Source: Nitrospira sp. (GTDB lineage Bacteria > Nitrospirota > Nitrospiria > Nitrospirales > Nitrospiraceae). From it: a DNA stretch of 64,000 nucleotides. Numbering within the stretch: the stretch's first letter is position 1; the number at the start of each line of letters is the position of its first letter. A program made the position numbers and the translations under genes. Below the pieces are notes generated by a model. That model was not told the origin of the DNA and searched no databases. It saw only the letters and a program-made list of their open reading frames with translations. Below are positions 33,664-41,777 of the stretch, piece by piece. The stretch covers positions 1-64,000 of the forward strand of contig JARFXO010000003.1 in assembly GCA_029194665.1 (NCBI GenBank). Reading direction: 5' to 3'.

Positions 33664-34716
33664 TCATGAAAACATTCCATCCGCAAGCCATTCGGATCTA
33701 TATACTGTCCAGAAATCTACGGCTAGTGCGTCCTCGACGTATTCGTAGGGCAGGTAACCGTAGCCATTCTCACCCCATTTATCGCCCCAAGAGTTTCGAA
33801 AGATTAGGCAACCTTCATTCGTCGTCTTACCAACATTGTCTTCAATCACGAGGTTGTCGTCATAACCCACAGCCAGGATGGCATGGCCGCCTTGCAACTT
33901 GTCCTTAGTCGTAGGATAGGGCACATATGGCGATTCTGTCATAGAGCTGTAAACCGGGAACCCAAAGCTCACCACAAAACCAGCTGCCAGTGCGCGTTTG
34001 ACCGCATCCAACGTCTGTTTGCCTGTGGCATTGTAAGGGTCGAGGCGCGCATATTTGATCGCCCTAAAGTTATCCGCATAACTATAAAGAAATGCGTCTG
34101 GCTCGTCTTCATAGCGACTAATGTCATAGGGGCAATATTGTTCAGGGGGCACACCAAAACCTGCCGCAGCCTTGATCGTAGTCCGAATGTGGGCACCAGT
34201 GTCTCCGGTCCAGCCTAGAAGGCGGCGGGTGACCCTATATAGGAAGAGGCGAGAGAGGTCGGTGTGTTCACCGAGGCCACGTCGCATCATGTATTCCAGC
34301 ATGGCGACTACGGCATGTGCGGTACAGGAGCCGAGAGTATCTTGGTCTTCTATCGGTGAGCAATATTGCCGGTTATCTATCCGACTCGGAATCTTGGCCG
34401 AAGATTTCGAGACCAGAAGTGCGTTCGCTCTTTCTAATGGTTGCCGGAACTCGTCTGTATCTAGTGCCTGGTCACGAAAGTCTGGGATGTCGGCTTGCCA
34501 CCCGCCGGCAAATTGACGCCGACCTGAGCGGGGGATGACAGGGCCACCACCGGCCCTAAGAATAATGCCACCACCCCTGACTCTAGGGATGATTGTTGAG
34601 CTTGTGCCACGCTGAGTGATGGGACCACCTCCTGCGCGAGAAATGATGACACCGCCACCGGCTCGCGGCACAATAGGACCTCCACCCGCTTTCAACCCAG
34701 AACCTTTCTTCCCCAT
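33664..34716 (-). CDS. Papain-like (C1A) cysteine peptidase with N-terminal Gly-rich repeats
   Basis: A 350-residue protein. Residues 9-62 are six tandem 9-residue units of the type RAGGGPIVP. The peptidase domain follows: the oxyanion Gln125 and nucleophile Cys131 in EDQDTLGSCTAHAV, His278 in GGHAILAVGYDD and Asn308 in IFRNSWGDKWGENGYGYLPY. The usual GSCWA is GSCTA. There is no signal peptide and no classic inhibitory propeptide; the repeats stand in its place. It lies 14 bases downstream of a lipoprotein gene and about 0.5 kb (IS elements removed) from the caspase operon. The triad is intact, so it is probably active. The target is unknown. Confidence 0.9.
   Translation of the reverse strand: MGKKGSGLKAGGGPIVPRAGGGVIISRAGGGPITQRGTSSTIIPRVRGGGIILRAGGGPVIPRSGRRQFAGGWQADIPDFRDQALDTDEFRQPLERANALLVSKSSAKIPSRIDNRQYCSPIEDQDTLGSCTAHAVVAMLEYMMRRGLGEHTDLSRLFLYRVTRRLLGWTGDTGAHIRTTIKAAAGFGVPPEQYCPYDISRYEDEPDAFLYSYADNFRAIKYARLDPYNATGKQTLDAVKRALAAGFVVSFGFPVYSSMTESPYVPYPTTKDKLQGGHAILAVGYDDNLVIEDNVGKTTNEGCLIFRNSWGDKWGENGYGYLPYEYVEDALAVDFWTVYRSEWLADGMFS
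34531..34692 (-). repeat. Six tandem 27-bp coding repeats
   Basis: The repeats encode K/R-A-G-G-G-P/V-I-x-x units at residues 9-62 of the papain-like peptidase. Units 1, 2, 3 and 6 are close to consensus; unit 4 (RGTSSTIIP) and unit 5 (RVRGGGIIL) have diverged. The alternating Gly and branched hydrophobic residues could form a beta arch or amyloid-like stack, which is inference. Confidence 0.8.
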
Positions 34717-34730
34717 GGTAAAGCCTCCTC

Positions 34731-36305
34731 TTATCGAAATTTAGTCTTGCCTTGGTGTGTTAATCGGAAGATGCCTGGACTACCTTCCATCTTTTCCAGA
34801 TCGGTGGACGTGAGCTTATGTAGAGCATCCATTTGAGCGGGGTTAGAGGCACTAAGGATCGGCAAGTTCACAATGATCTCGGCCAACGTTTCGAGAATAG
34901 CGGCGTTCTTTGCTTCGGCGTTTCGGCGAGGCACTGAGTCCTTGGGGTCAGTGAGTAGGGCAATCTGTTGTGACCAGAACAGTGCATAATCCGGCGATGT
35001 TCTGAACGAAGGGTCGCGACCGACACGACGCGTTGCTTCTGCCGCTATGCGTCGCTGTTCAAGTACAGATTTGAGAGATGCTGCTATAGCGTCCACTTCC
35101 GGACCAATCCGTTGACTGAGAGAGGCGTGGGACGGATTATCCAGTAACCTGGTCAATTGGCGGACCTCGCGCTCAGAGGCGGCCTTGAGTGCCTCTGGTT
35201 CTAACCCAAGGGGTAGGCCGGTTACTATGGAAAGCACTACATGGGTGCGATCGGTGAACCGCTGGCGAATGCCTGTTGCGATGGAAAAGTCGACAGTGCG
35301 GTTGGGGCCTGTCCGAAGTCGGACCAGAGCGCGATCCTTAACGCTTCCCGACTCCGCATCCTTGATCTCGGTGATGATGCGATAGAGATAGCCCCCTTCG
35401 TAGCGCAAGATTTCGTTCGCATAGTATTTTTTTCCATCGACACCAATGTATTCTGCAATGAAGTACTCTTGTGAATAGTCCATATCGAAGACACTGGCTT
35501 CCGGGCGGGGTGCATCCATCAATTTGCTGAACCGCTTCCATGTGGTGAATCGCTCTTCCAATTCACGTTTCATGATGGCATAGGATCCTGTGCGCAAAGG
35601 TGATACCATGGTCACGGTTTTATCATGGCGCTGAACAGGCTCATGGACCTTGTCGAGGGCGTCATTGCCTGTGGAAGCCTTGCCGATGGCACTTACAGGG
35701 TATAAGGTCATATCAAAGCGCAATTCGAAATCGTCTTCGTTCATGGCGTTGATGGCCTTGGCAATGTCCACTGCGACTACGATGGCTGGCGCTGCTTCAG
35801 GCTTTGCAGCGGCTGCGGTTGTGCCCACAGTATCAATGATCTTTGAAGCTAACTCCTTCTCCTCTTTATCAAGCTCCACAATTGCCAGTTTGATCCGTAG
35901 GGGAAAGCCTTTGAACGGAGTCGGTCCGTAGAGTACACGATCAGCTAAGCCCAAGTTCACACCCGCTGGTGAATTTCTCTCGTTATAGAGCACCTTTGTC
36001 ACAGCGGTGTCGACATTGTCTGTGCCATCGTCAAAAACTTGAGCATAGACCAGCACGTGGGGGCTGCCGACTTCCTTCAGATACTTGATGAAGGCGTTAT
36101 TGAGAACCAGGGAGATGATTTCACCCTTGTGTGGAGTCACCGATGTAGTGTTCGTCGTGTCTGTCGTATCGCGGTCGAGCATCTGCCCTTGATTGGGAGG
36201 GCCAATCCCGTAGACCAGAGGTTCACCGGTAATGATGTGTTGATTAGAGCACGCCGCCAGCAGAAGCGTGATAAGGAGGAAGAGATAGGGCGCTAGAGAC
36301 TTCAT
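34731..36305 (-). CDS. Uncharacterised lipoprotein paired with the papain-like peptidase
   Basis: A 524-residue lipoprotein (signal FLLITLLLAACSNQ, Cys19). Residues 55-235 look beta-rich (KGEIISLVLNNAFIKYLKEV; FPLRIKLAIVELDKEEKELA), contain an Ala-rich helix AAAAKPEAAPAIVVAVDIAK and recall a C2-like or adhesin-type sandwich, but I recognise no domain. The C-terminal half is helical with REVRQLTRLLDNPSHASLSQ. AAGGATC lies before the ATG. It is the first gene of a two-gene unit with the peptidase, 14 bases apart. It is probably membrane-anchored while the peptidase seems cytoplasmic, so their link is unclear. Confidence 0.75.
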   Translation of the reverse strand: MKSLAPYLFLLITLLLAACSNQHIITGEPLVYGIGPPNQGQMLDRDTTDTTNTTSVTPHKGEIISLVLNNAFIKYLKEVGSPHVLVYAQVFDDGTDNVDTAVTKVLYNERNSPAGVNLGLADRVLYGPTPFKGFPLRIKLAIVELDKEEKELASKIIDTVGTTAAAAKPEAAPAIVVAVDIAKAINAMNEDDFELRFDMTLYPVSAIGKASTGNDALDKVHEPVQRHDKTVTMVSPLRTGSYAIMKRELEERFTTWKRFSKLMDAPRPEASVFDMDYSQEYFIAEYIGVDGKKYYANEILRYEGGYLYRIITEIKDAESGSVKDRALVRLRTGPNRTVDFSIATGIRQRFTDRTHVVLSIVTGLPLGLEPEALKAASEREVRQLTRLLDNPSHASLSQRIGPEVDAIAASLKSVLEQRRIAAEATRRVGRDPSFRTSPDYALFWSQQIALLTDPKDSVPRRNAEAKNAAILETLAEIIVNLPILSASNPAQMDALHKLTSTDLEKMEGSPGIFRLTHQGKTKFR

Positions 36306-37077
36306 GAAGAGATCCTTTCAAAGGAATAAGTTATTGACCATGGAGACTCAAGCTTTCAGTCAGGTCTTGATGCTCAGGCTGATCCCAAAGGTGATCAGCC
36401 TGGTATCTCGGCCACATGTTCGTCGAATTCCGCAGCTCAGTGCTTACTCATTCAGCAAGGAGCGGACCACGATGAGTCCGTGAGAATTCTCGGGCATTGC
36501 GCTGCTGCCTCGTACGTAAAAGCCTCATAAGTGAATCTCTTTCGATTCAGGGAGTATCTGAATGGATACATGGTACCTCCTCGGAACGACAGGCGGACCG
36601 AACCACCATTTTCCCGTACCGTACTTGGAAGCACATTGATGAAAACCTTGAGTTCTAACTCCAGGTGCAACACGGCAAGCCCGGATGGGCTACGGTGTTG
36701 CGAGAAAGGAAGCTGCCGAGGAGCGATGTCGCAGGATTCTGTGAGAAGGGCTAACTGGAGCGGGCACACTCGGCCGCTGGCTCTGATTCCAGCCGGCGAG
36801 ATCAGGGCCTTTTTGAGGCGCAACCCGCTCTTGCTCAACTAGCCCATATTATGCGTGAGCACTTCTGCTACCATCGTGGATTCGCCGCTGTGACAAGCCA
36901 ACATGCGGAGTCGAAGGCAACAGACCTCTCCGTCGCGACGCGATCGAACGCGGCGGCTCAAGCGAAGCTTGGTATGGCGGGCGGACTCGCCGCATTGCTG
37001 ATCGCCGTATCGCCCCAGGTCTTGCGCTCTGTAGAGCTACCTGTCTTTGACCACGATGATGTGGGTCGATGGCCGAT
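36306..37077. other. 772-base intergenic region with hairpins
   Basis: No coding frame here resembles a known family. Two strong inverted repeats are visible: a 10-bp stem CAGGCTGATC with its complement at 36375-36402, and a stem GCAACAC/GTGTTGC enclosing AGCCC/GGGCT at 36667-36701. The first lies in the leader of the lipoprotein gene at 34731-36305. Whether either is an RNA structure is not known. Confidence 0.5.
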
Positions 37078-37842
37078 TCATTTCGCGATGGATACCGGGG
37101 CGATGCCGATGCCCGCTGATTCGATCTCGTTTCGGACGAGCCGGACGAATTCAACTGCCTGCGGTGTGTCGGCGTGAATGCACAGACTTTCGGCATGCAG
37201 GGCGACGCGTTGACCCTCAATGCTCGTGACATAGCCTGACAGGATCTGGCGCAGTTGCCGACAAACTTGCTGTTCGGTCTTGAGGAGAGCGTCTGGTTGA
37301 GAGCGTGGCACTAATGAACCGTCCGATCGGTACGCTCGGTCGGCAAAGGCTTCCTGAACGATGGTCAAACCGGTACTCTTTCCACTCTCAACCAAGACTG
37401 ATCCGGCAAGGACGAAGAGGAAGAGGTGTCGGTTGAACGAGGCGATTGCTTGCGCAACGGCATCTGCGATTGTCTGATCTCTCGACGCCAAGTTATAGAG
37501 CGCGCCATGAAGCTTCACGTGGGTGACGGTCAGATGATCCAATGCCAGCACGTCGACAAGCATCTTCAGTTGTGAGGTCACCAGTGATTCGACTTGCAGC
37601 GGAGAGACCTGGTAGTCACGCCGTCCGAAACCCTCGGCGTCAGGAAAACCTGGATGTGCTCCGATTGCAGCTCCGTGCTGCGCGGCTAACCTGGCGGTGC
37701 GGCGCATGAGCGTGGGATTGCCGGCATGTACGCCACAAGCGATATTCACCGAGGTGATCAGCGGCATAAGTTGGGCTTCGAGTGCCAGGAACTCCTCGCT
37801 GTCGTACTCACCCATGTCGCTGTTCAAATCAATGGTCGTCAT
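37078..37842 (-). CDS. pxpA: 5-oxoprolinase subunit A (LamB/YcsF family)
   Basis: A 254-residue protein from the ATG at 37842, which gives the family-typical start MTTIDLNSDMGE. Other signatures are SVNIACGVHAGNPTLM, AIGAHPGFPDAEGFGRR and VKLHGALYNLA, with metal- or substrate-binding His and Asp residues. With PxpB and PxpC it forms the ATP-dependent prokaryotic 5-oxoprolinase that opens the damaged-glutamine product 5-oxoproline to glutamate. It overlaps pxpB by 14 bases. No pxpC is seen in the window, so the third subunit must be elsewhere if the enzyme works. Confidence 0.93.
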   Translation of the reverse strand: MTTIDLNSDMGEYDSEEFLALEAQLMPLITSVNIACGVHAGNPTLMRRTARLAAQHGAAIGAHPGFPDAEGFGRRDYQVSPLQVESLVTSQLKMLVDVLALDHLTVTHVKLHGALYNLASRDQTIADAVAQAIASFNRHLFLFVLAGSVLVESGKSTGLTIVQEAFADRAYRSDGSLVPRSQPDALLKTEQQVCRQLRQILSGYVTSIEGQRVALHAESLCIHADTPQAVEFVRLVRNEIESAGIGIAPVSIAK

Positions 37843-38572
37843 CCTGTGTCTCATGGCGCAGACGATCGAACTCGTTCCGGTTGATGGGTCTGAATTGGAC
37901 CAGGTCGCCTGGCTTCAATAGGAAGGGAGTCACTCCGGTCTTGCGATAGATGACGAGCGGTGTACGGCCGATCAGTCGCCATCCACCAGGTGTAGCGCTG
38001 GGATAGATGCCGGTTTGGCGGTCGGCAATGCCGACGGATCCAGCTGGCACTTTCGCACGAGGAGTCGAGCGGCGAGGCATGGCCAAACGTTCAGGGATCG
38101 GACCTAAATAAGGAAAACCAGGACTGAACCCGAGCATATAGACACGATAGGGCATCGATGTGTGCAATGCGATCGCATCTGCCGGTCGCAGCCCGGCGAA
38201 TGCTGCGACCTCCTCCAAATCAGGTCCCCATTCCCCACCATACAAGACAGGGACTTCATGGGCGGTGCCGTTCGATCCCGTTTCGTTTGGACTGGGTCGA
38301 GGCAGTCTGCGTAGTTTCCGGGTCATTACAGGCAAACTCCACTGAAGTGGATCGAAAAAAACGGTGACTGACCGATAAGTGGGCACGATGTCCAGGATGC
38401 CGCCCCACCCTTGATCGGCGACCGTCTCTCCAAATGAGATGGCGTGTGCGTTGATCAACGGATCGATCTGGTTGCCGAATTCGATCGTGATGGCAGAGTC
38501 GCCAAGCGGTAGGATGCGGAACATGTCTTTAGAGGTTCGACTTCGACCTCTTGCCTGATTGGATGGAGGCAT
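37829..38572 (-). CDS. pxpB: 5-oxoprolinase subunit B (KipI/allophanate hydrolase subunit 1 family)
   Basis: A 247-residue protein. It has the N-terminal FRILPLGDSAITIEFGN, the central EVPVLYGGEWGPDLEEVAAF and the signature YMLGFSPGFPYLGPIPERLA with PGGWRLIGRTP, all of the KipI/PxpB family. Together with PxpA and PxpC it makes 5-oxoprolinase. The start may be the ATG at 38524, which would begin MFRILPLG; the longer form adds 16 basic residues with no clear benefit. It overlaps pxpA, so the two are translationally coupled. Confidence 0.92.
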   Translation of the reverse strand: MPPSNQARGRSRTSKDMFRILPLGDSAITIEFGNQIDPLINAHAISFGETVADQGWGGILDIVPTYRSVTVFFDPLQWSLPVMTRKLRRLPRPSPNETGSNGTAHEVPVLYGGEWGPDLEEVAAFAGLRPADAIALHTSMPYRVYMLGFSPGFPYLGPIPERLAMPRRSTPRAKVPAGSVGIADRQTGIYPSATPGGWRLIGRTPLVIYRKTGVTPFLLKPGDLVQFRPINRNEFDRLRHETQDDDH

Positions 38573-38610
38573 GAGCTAGGGCACCAAGCCACGGAATCAC
38601 AGAACAGACA

Positions 38611-40254
38611 TCAACGAGTCTTGACTGTGGCCAGGATGGATTGGGCAGCGGCTATACCGGAAAGTGCTGCCCCTTCCATGAATCCCTGCCATTCGTAGAA
38701 CGAGTTGGTGTGCTCGCCGGCAAAGAACAAATTGCCTGCCGGAACACCTTCGAGACCACCCATGGTCGTAAATTGGCCGGGACGGTAACAAGTGTAGCTG
38801 CCTTTCATCAGAGGATTCGCCGGCCAATGTTCAAGATGCGCGAGGTACTGTCCCTGCACCAGGGGCGCAGCTCCGAGCGCTCCAGGGTAGACGAGATTCA
38901 AGTCTTGCAAGAATCGCCGAGCTTCTGTTTGGACCATATGCTGGTTCAAACCTGCACCTCGAGCACCGCTGGAATAGTCGGTCAGTATGCCTCTGGTCTC
39001 TGTGCCCCGTGACGGATTGGTTTCCCATGTCGTCTGTACATTCGCAAGATCGGCATAGACAGTTCCGTTCCCTCCCAACCCGCGCCACGGTCGACTGGAA
39101 AAGCCGATCATCAACTTGGCATTGGTGCCGTAGCCGAGTCCTTGAATCGTGGCGCGTTGCGCGGGAGGGAGTTCGAGGCCTTCATCCAGATCCACCTGGC
39201 GGAGCATGGTAAAGGGGATGGCCAGCACGGCGATATCGTGCGTCTTGGCAACGGTGCGGCTGCCTAGCTGGAACGTCAGTTCGATGCGGCTGTCGCTCAG
39301 GCGACGGACGCGCACCAGCCGGCTGTCATATGTGAGCTGACCGGCGAGGTTCTGAGTCAGTCCTTCGACGATGCGGGCGTTGCCGTCCAGCAGATGATAG
39401 CGTTCGTCGCTGCCGCCGAACGGGGTGAAGGTCGAACGGTTGTCGGCGTGAATGAATAAGAGAAAATTTAGGCAGCTCTGTTCTGTTGCGGCAAGTCCAT
39501 ATTCTGCCTCATAGGCTGCCACAATGGCTGCCTTGGCCAAGGGGCCAGCTGGGACTCCGGCTCCGTTCCGCCCTTCCAGATAGGCCAGCAGATCCGTACG
39601 GTCCAGTGCCACATCATCGGGTGTGTGAGAGCGGGCCGTGACTTCTCGGGACAGGCGATTGAGGTCCCTCCGCATCACCGATACGAAATCACGAAATTCG
39701 GCCACAATCGCGCCCTCTGAATACCGTTGTCCCAGGAAATGGTAGAAGACCTCGCCTGGCTGTTTATTCACATCTTCCAGAGCCAGGCCGAATCGTTTGG
39801 CGTAGCCCAGCATAGTCTTGTGCGAATTGTCGATGAGCTCGCCGCCTCGTTCTGCGACCTGACCAGGGAAGAAGCCTCGTAACGACCAACAGCGGCCGCC
39901 GGTCCGCGTGGCTGCGTCGTAGATGGAAGTCCAGATGCCGCGGGCCTTGAGTGTATCGGCGCAAGCCAATCCGGCAAGCCCTGCACCGACGATACCGATG
40001 GAGAGGGAGGAGGGGAGTGGCTTGGCATCGGCGATGCGGAGCGGAAACCCCGTGATCGTTCCGAGAGCGAAGGTTGCGCCGGTCACCCCAGCGCCGAGCA
40101 GAAATTGGCGTCGGGAAATCGTGGGAGAAAACTTGGCCTGAGTGGCTTCTTGGAGCGTTCCGGCAGCATCGGCATTCGAACACCCTCGACTCTCGGCCAA
40201 CATGGCCGTCGCCATCAATCGAGTGAATGAACGGAATGCAGCGCTTCGAGCCAT
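38611..40254 (-). CDS. Tat-exported flavin-containing amine oxidase
   Basis: A 547-residue protein. A twin-arginine signal (SRRQFLLGAGVTGATFALG, about 47-65) is followed by an FAD-binding Rossmann motif SIGIVGAGLAGLACADTL and the amine oxidase pattern RTGGRCWSLRGFFPGQVAERG. Near the end, NLFFAGEHTNSFYEWQGFME binds the flavin. It probably oxidises an amine or amino acid in the periplasm with a folded, preloaded FAD. The true start may be internal, since 46 residues precede the twin-Arg motif. It is 38 bases downstream of pxpB's start side, on the same strand. The substrate is unknown. Confidence 0.88.
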   Translation of the reverse strand: MARSAAFRSFTRLMATAMLAESRGCSNADAAGTLQEATQAKFSPTISRRQFLLGAGVTGATFALGTITGFPLRIADAKPLPSSLSIGIVGAGLAGLACADTLKARGIWTSIYDAATRTGGRCWSLRGFFPGQVAERGGELIDNSHKTMLGYAKRFGLALEDVNKQPGEVFYHFLGQRYSEGAIVAEFRDFVSVMRRDLNRLSREVTARSHTPDDVALDRTDLLAYLEGRNGAGVPAGPLAKAAIVAAYEAEYGLAATEQSCLNFLLFIHADNRSTFTPFGGSDERYHLLDGNARIVEGLTQNLAGQLTYDSRLVRVRRLSDSRIELTFQLGSRTVAKTHDIAVLAIPFTMLRQVDLDEGLELPPAQRATIQGLGYGTNAKLMIGFSSRPWRGLGGNGTVYADLANVQTTWETNPSRGTETRGILTDYSSGARGAGLNQHMVQTEARRFLQDLNLVYPGALGAAPLVQGQYLAHLEHWPANPLMKGSYTCYRPGQFTTMGGLEGVPAGNLFFAGEHTNSFYEWQGFMEGAALSGIAAAQSILATVKTR

Positions 40255-40554
40255 CGAGCCCTCTTCCGGTTGGCGGCCAACCGAGGGTGGGTATCTTACA
40301 GAAGGGAGGTGGAGGTGAAAAGAGGAGAGATGGAGGTTGCTGTTACCGATGGCTGCAGCTGGGCTGCCGTCGCGAAGCCGTTGATCGATCGCCTAATCCG
40401 AAGCTTCCAATCACTCCCTTTTCGACACAGAGAAGCGTGCGACCTATTTCCATCGGCATGGGGAATGTGATGATAAAGGCCACGAGGTCGAGGAGGTCTT
40501 CGGAATCGTCGGCGAGGCGAGGGTTTGATCCAGCAAGATGGCCAAGCGGGAGCG
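40255..40554. other. Intergenic region, no gene recognised
   Basis: These 300 bases lie between the 5' end of the amine oxidase gene and the 3' end of the bactofilin gene. No RNA or coding feature could be supported. The promoter of the amine oxidase gene is expected here. Confidence 0.4.
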
Positions 40555-41013
40555 TCAGTTCCCTCGTTCACTTTCAATCAGCACAGGTCGCGATGAACTG
40601 AGTCGATGTGAAAAATCTGGTAGGACCATGGTCGATTGTTGCAGTTCATCGACCACCGGATGGGAACCCATGTCGATCGATCCTTTGAAGAACGCACCTT
40701 CTTCCATTGAAAACGACGGAGAGGAGACATCCCCGAGCAGGACGGCGGACTTGAGCAGTTGAATCTTGCTGGTGGCACTCACGTTGCCATGGATCTTTCC
40801 TCTGCTCACAACAGTCTCGGCGATAATCGAACCACGGACCACCGCATTTTCGCCGATGACCAACATTCCTTTGGCGTGGATTTCTCCTTCGATGGCACTA
40901 TCGAGTTGAACGGTACTGTGAAAGTGGACGATGCCTTTAAATGTGACATCCTTCCCTAAAACGGTAAAATTTCCGTTATCCGGGTCCATCTCGCCTCGCT
41001 TTTTGTCCCACAT
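40555..41013 (-). CDS. Bactofilin-family cytoskeletal protein
   Basis: A 152-residue protein from the ATG at 41013, which AGAGGATC precedes. The central part (about 15-105) is a right-handed beta-helix with hexad-like repeats: VLGKDVTFKGIVHFHSTVQL, GEIHAKGMLVIGENAVVRGS, ETVVSRGKIHGNVSA. The tails are short and disordered. Bactofilins polymerise without nucleotide and act as scaffolds in cell shape or polarity. No peptidoglycan hydrolase (M23) partner is adjacent. The family call is firm. Confidence 0.9.
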   Translation of the reverse strand: MWDKKRGEMDPDNGNFTVLGKDVTFKGIVHFHSTVQLDSAIEGEIHAKGMLVIGENAVVRGSIIAETVVSRGKIHGNVSATSKIQLLKSAVLLGDVSSPSFSMEEGAFFKGSIDMGSHPVVDELQQSTMVLPDFSHRLSSSRPVLIESERGN

Positions 41014-41251
41014 GATGATCCTCTTTCGGAGTGGTTTCAAGAGCAATAAAAGCTCACCATACAGGAGTCAGAAGCAAGAATCAAAGGCTGATTTTGGAAA
41101 TGAGGCATGAGGAGCGCGGAAAGGTTTTTCCTGGTAGAGAATGGATCCTGATCTCGCGTGTTGTCCGAACTCTTTCATGCGATGGAGTATTCGGCCTGGA
41201 TCGCGTATGATCCGACCGTTCCGCAACCGGTGGTTCAGGGAGCCGGACAGG

Positions 41252-41644
41252 ATGGATGGCGAGGCATCGTCTCGGTGGGTACTGTGTATCGGTTGTATCA
41301 GCGCCGGAGTTGGCGTCGCAGCCGGCGCCTTCGGGGCCCATATGCTGAAGGACATGTTGGATCAGCCGATGCTGGCCGTCTACGAGACAGCGACCCGGTA
41401 CCAGATGTATCACGCCTTCGGCATGATCTTGAGCGGGTTTGCTGCTCGCAGCTGGCGCGATGCCGGAGCAGTCAAAGCCGGGTGGATGTTTCTGGCCGGG
41501 ACGCTCTTGTTCTCCGGGAGTCTCTATGGCGTGTCGTTGTTGGGAGTGCGCTGGCTCGGAGCTGTGACACCGATTGGAGGCACGTTATTCATTGTCGGCT
41601 GGGGCTTGCTGGCTTGGCGCGCCTGGCGTGGGAGAATCTGTTAA
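41252..41644 (+). CDS. DUF423 small membrane protein
   Basis: A 130-residue protein with four predicted membrane helices. The signature GAFGAHMLKDMLDQPMLAVY followed by TATRYQMYHAFGMILSG is diagnostic of DUF423 (YwdK/TMEM256-like). I chose the ATG at 41252, with CAGGGAG upstream; the frame is open further left, but those residues do not fit the family. It sits in the inner membrane. The function is unknown. A 124-bp inverted-repeat element begins ten bases after its stop codon. Confidence 0.9.
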   Translation: MDGEASSRWVLCIGCISAGVGVAAGAFGAHMLKDMLDQPMLAVYETATRYQMYHAFGMILSGFAARSWRDAGAVKAGWMFLAGTLLFSGSLYGVSLLGVRWLGAVTPIGGTLFIVGWGLLAWRAWRGRIC

Positions 41645-41653
41645 CAAAGACGA

Positions 41654-41777
41654 GCAAGATGTTCAAAAAGGCCTTCCAGCAAGGCCGCAGCAAGCGAAGC
41701 GGCGAGGCGTACGCTTCGGTACGTTGAGCCTCTGAGCGACGTGAGAACGAAGCTGGAGGACTTTTTCAACATCCTGC
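41654..41777. repeat. Compact 124-bp inverted-repeat (MITE/REP-like) element
   Basis: The left end (41654 on, GCAAGATGTTCAAAAAGGCC) and the complement of the right end (to 41777) share a terminal inverted repeat of about 27 bp with a few mismatches. The interior contains GGCGTACGCTTCGGTACGTT, a second dyad. It fills the gap between two convergent genes and ends at the stop codon of the next gene. I recall similar sequences from Nitrospira genomes, but cannot verify this here. Confidence 0.65.

Noticed and set aside
32681-33748. 355-codon plus-strand open frame across the IS5-type transposase
   Set aside because: It is antisense to a clear transposase frame and extends past the element end; the protein resembles no family.
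36471-36484. GATGAGTCCGTGAG, which resembles the core of hammerhead ribozymes
   Set aside because: The preceding CU of CUGAUGA is missing and no GAAA segment or cleavage-site stem follows, so the match is partial and probably chance.
36452-36838. 128-codon minus-strand frame in the region upstream of the lipoprotein gene
   Set aside because: The protein shows no domain, signal or sensible composition, and no ribosome-binding site is seen.
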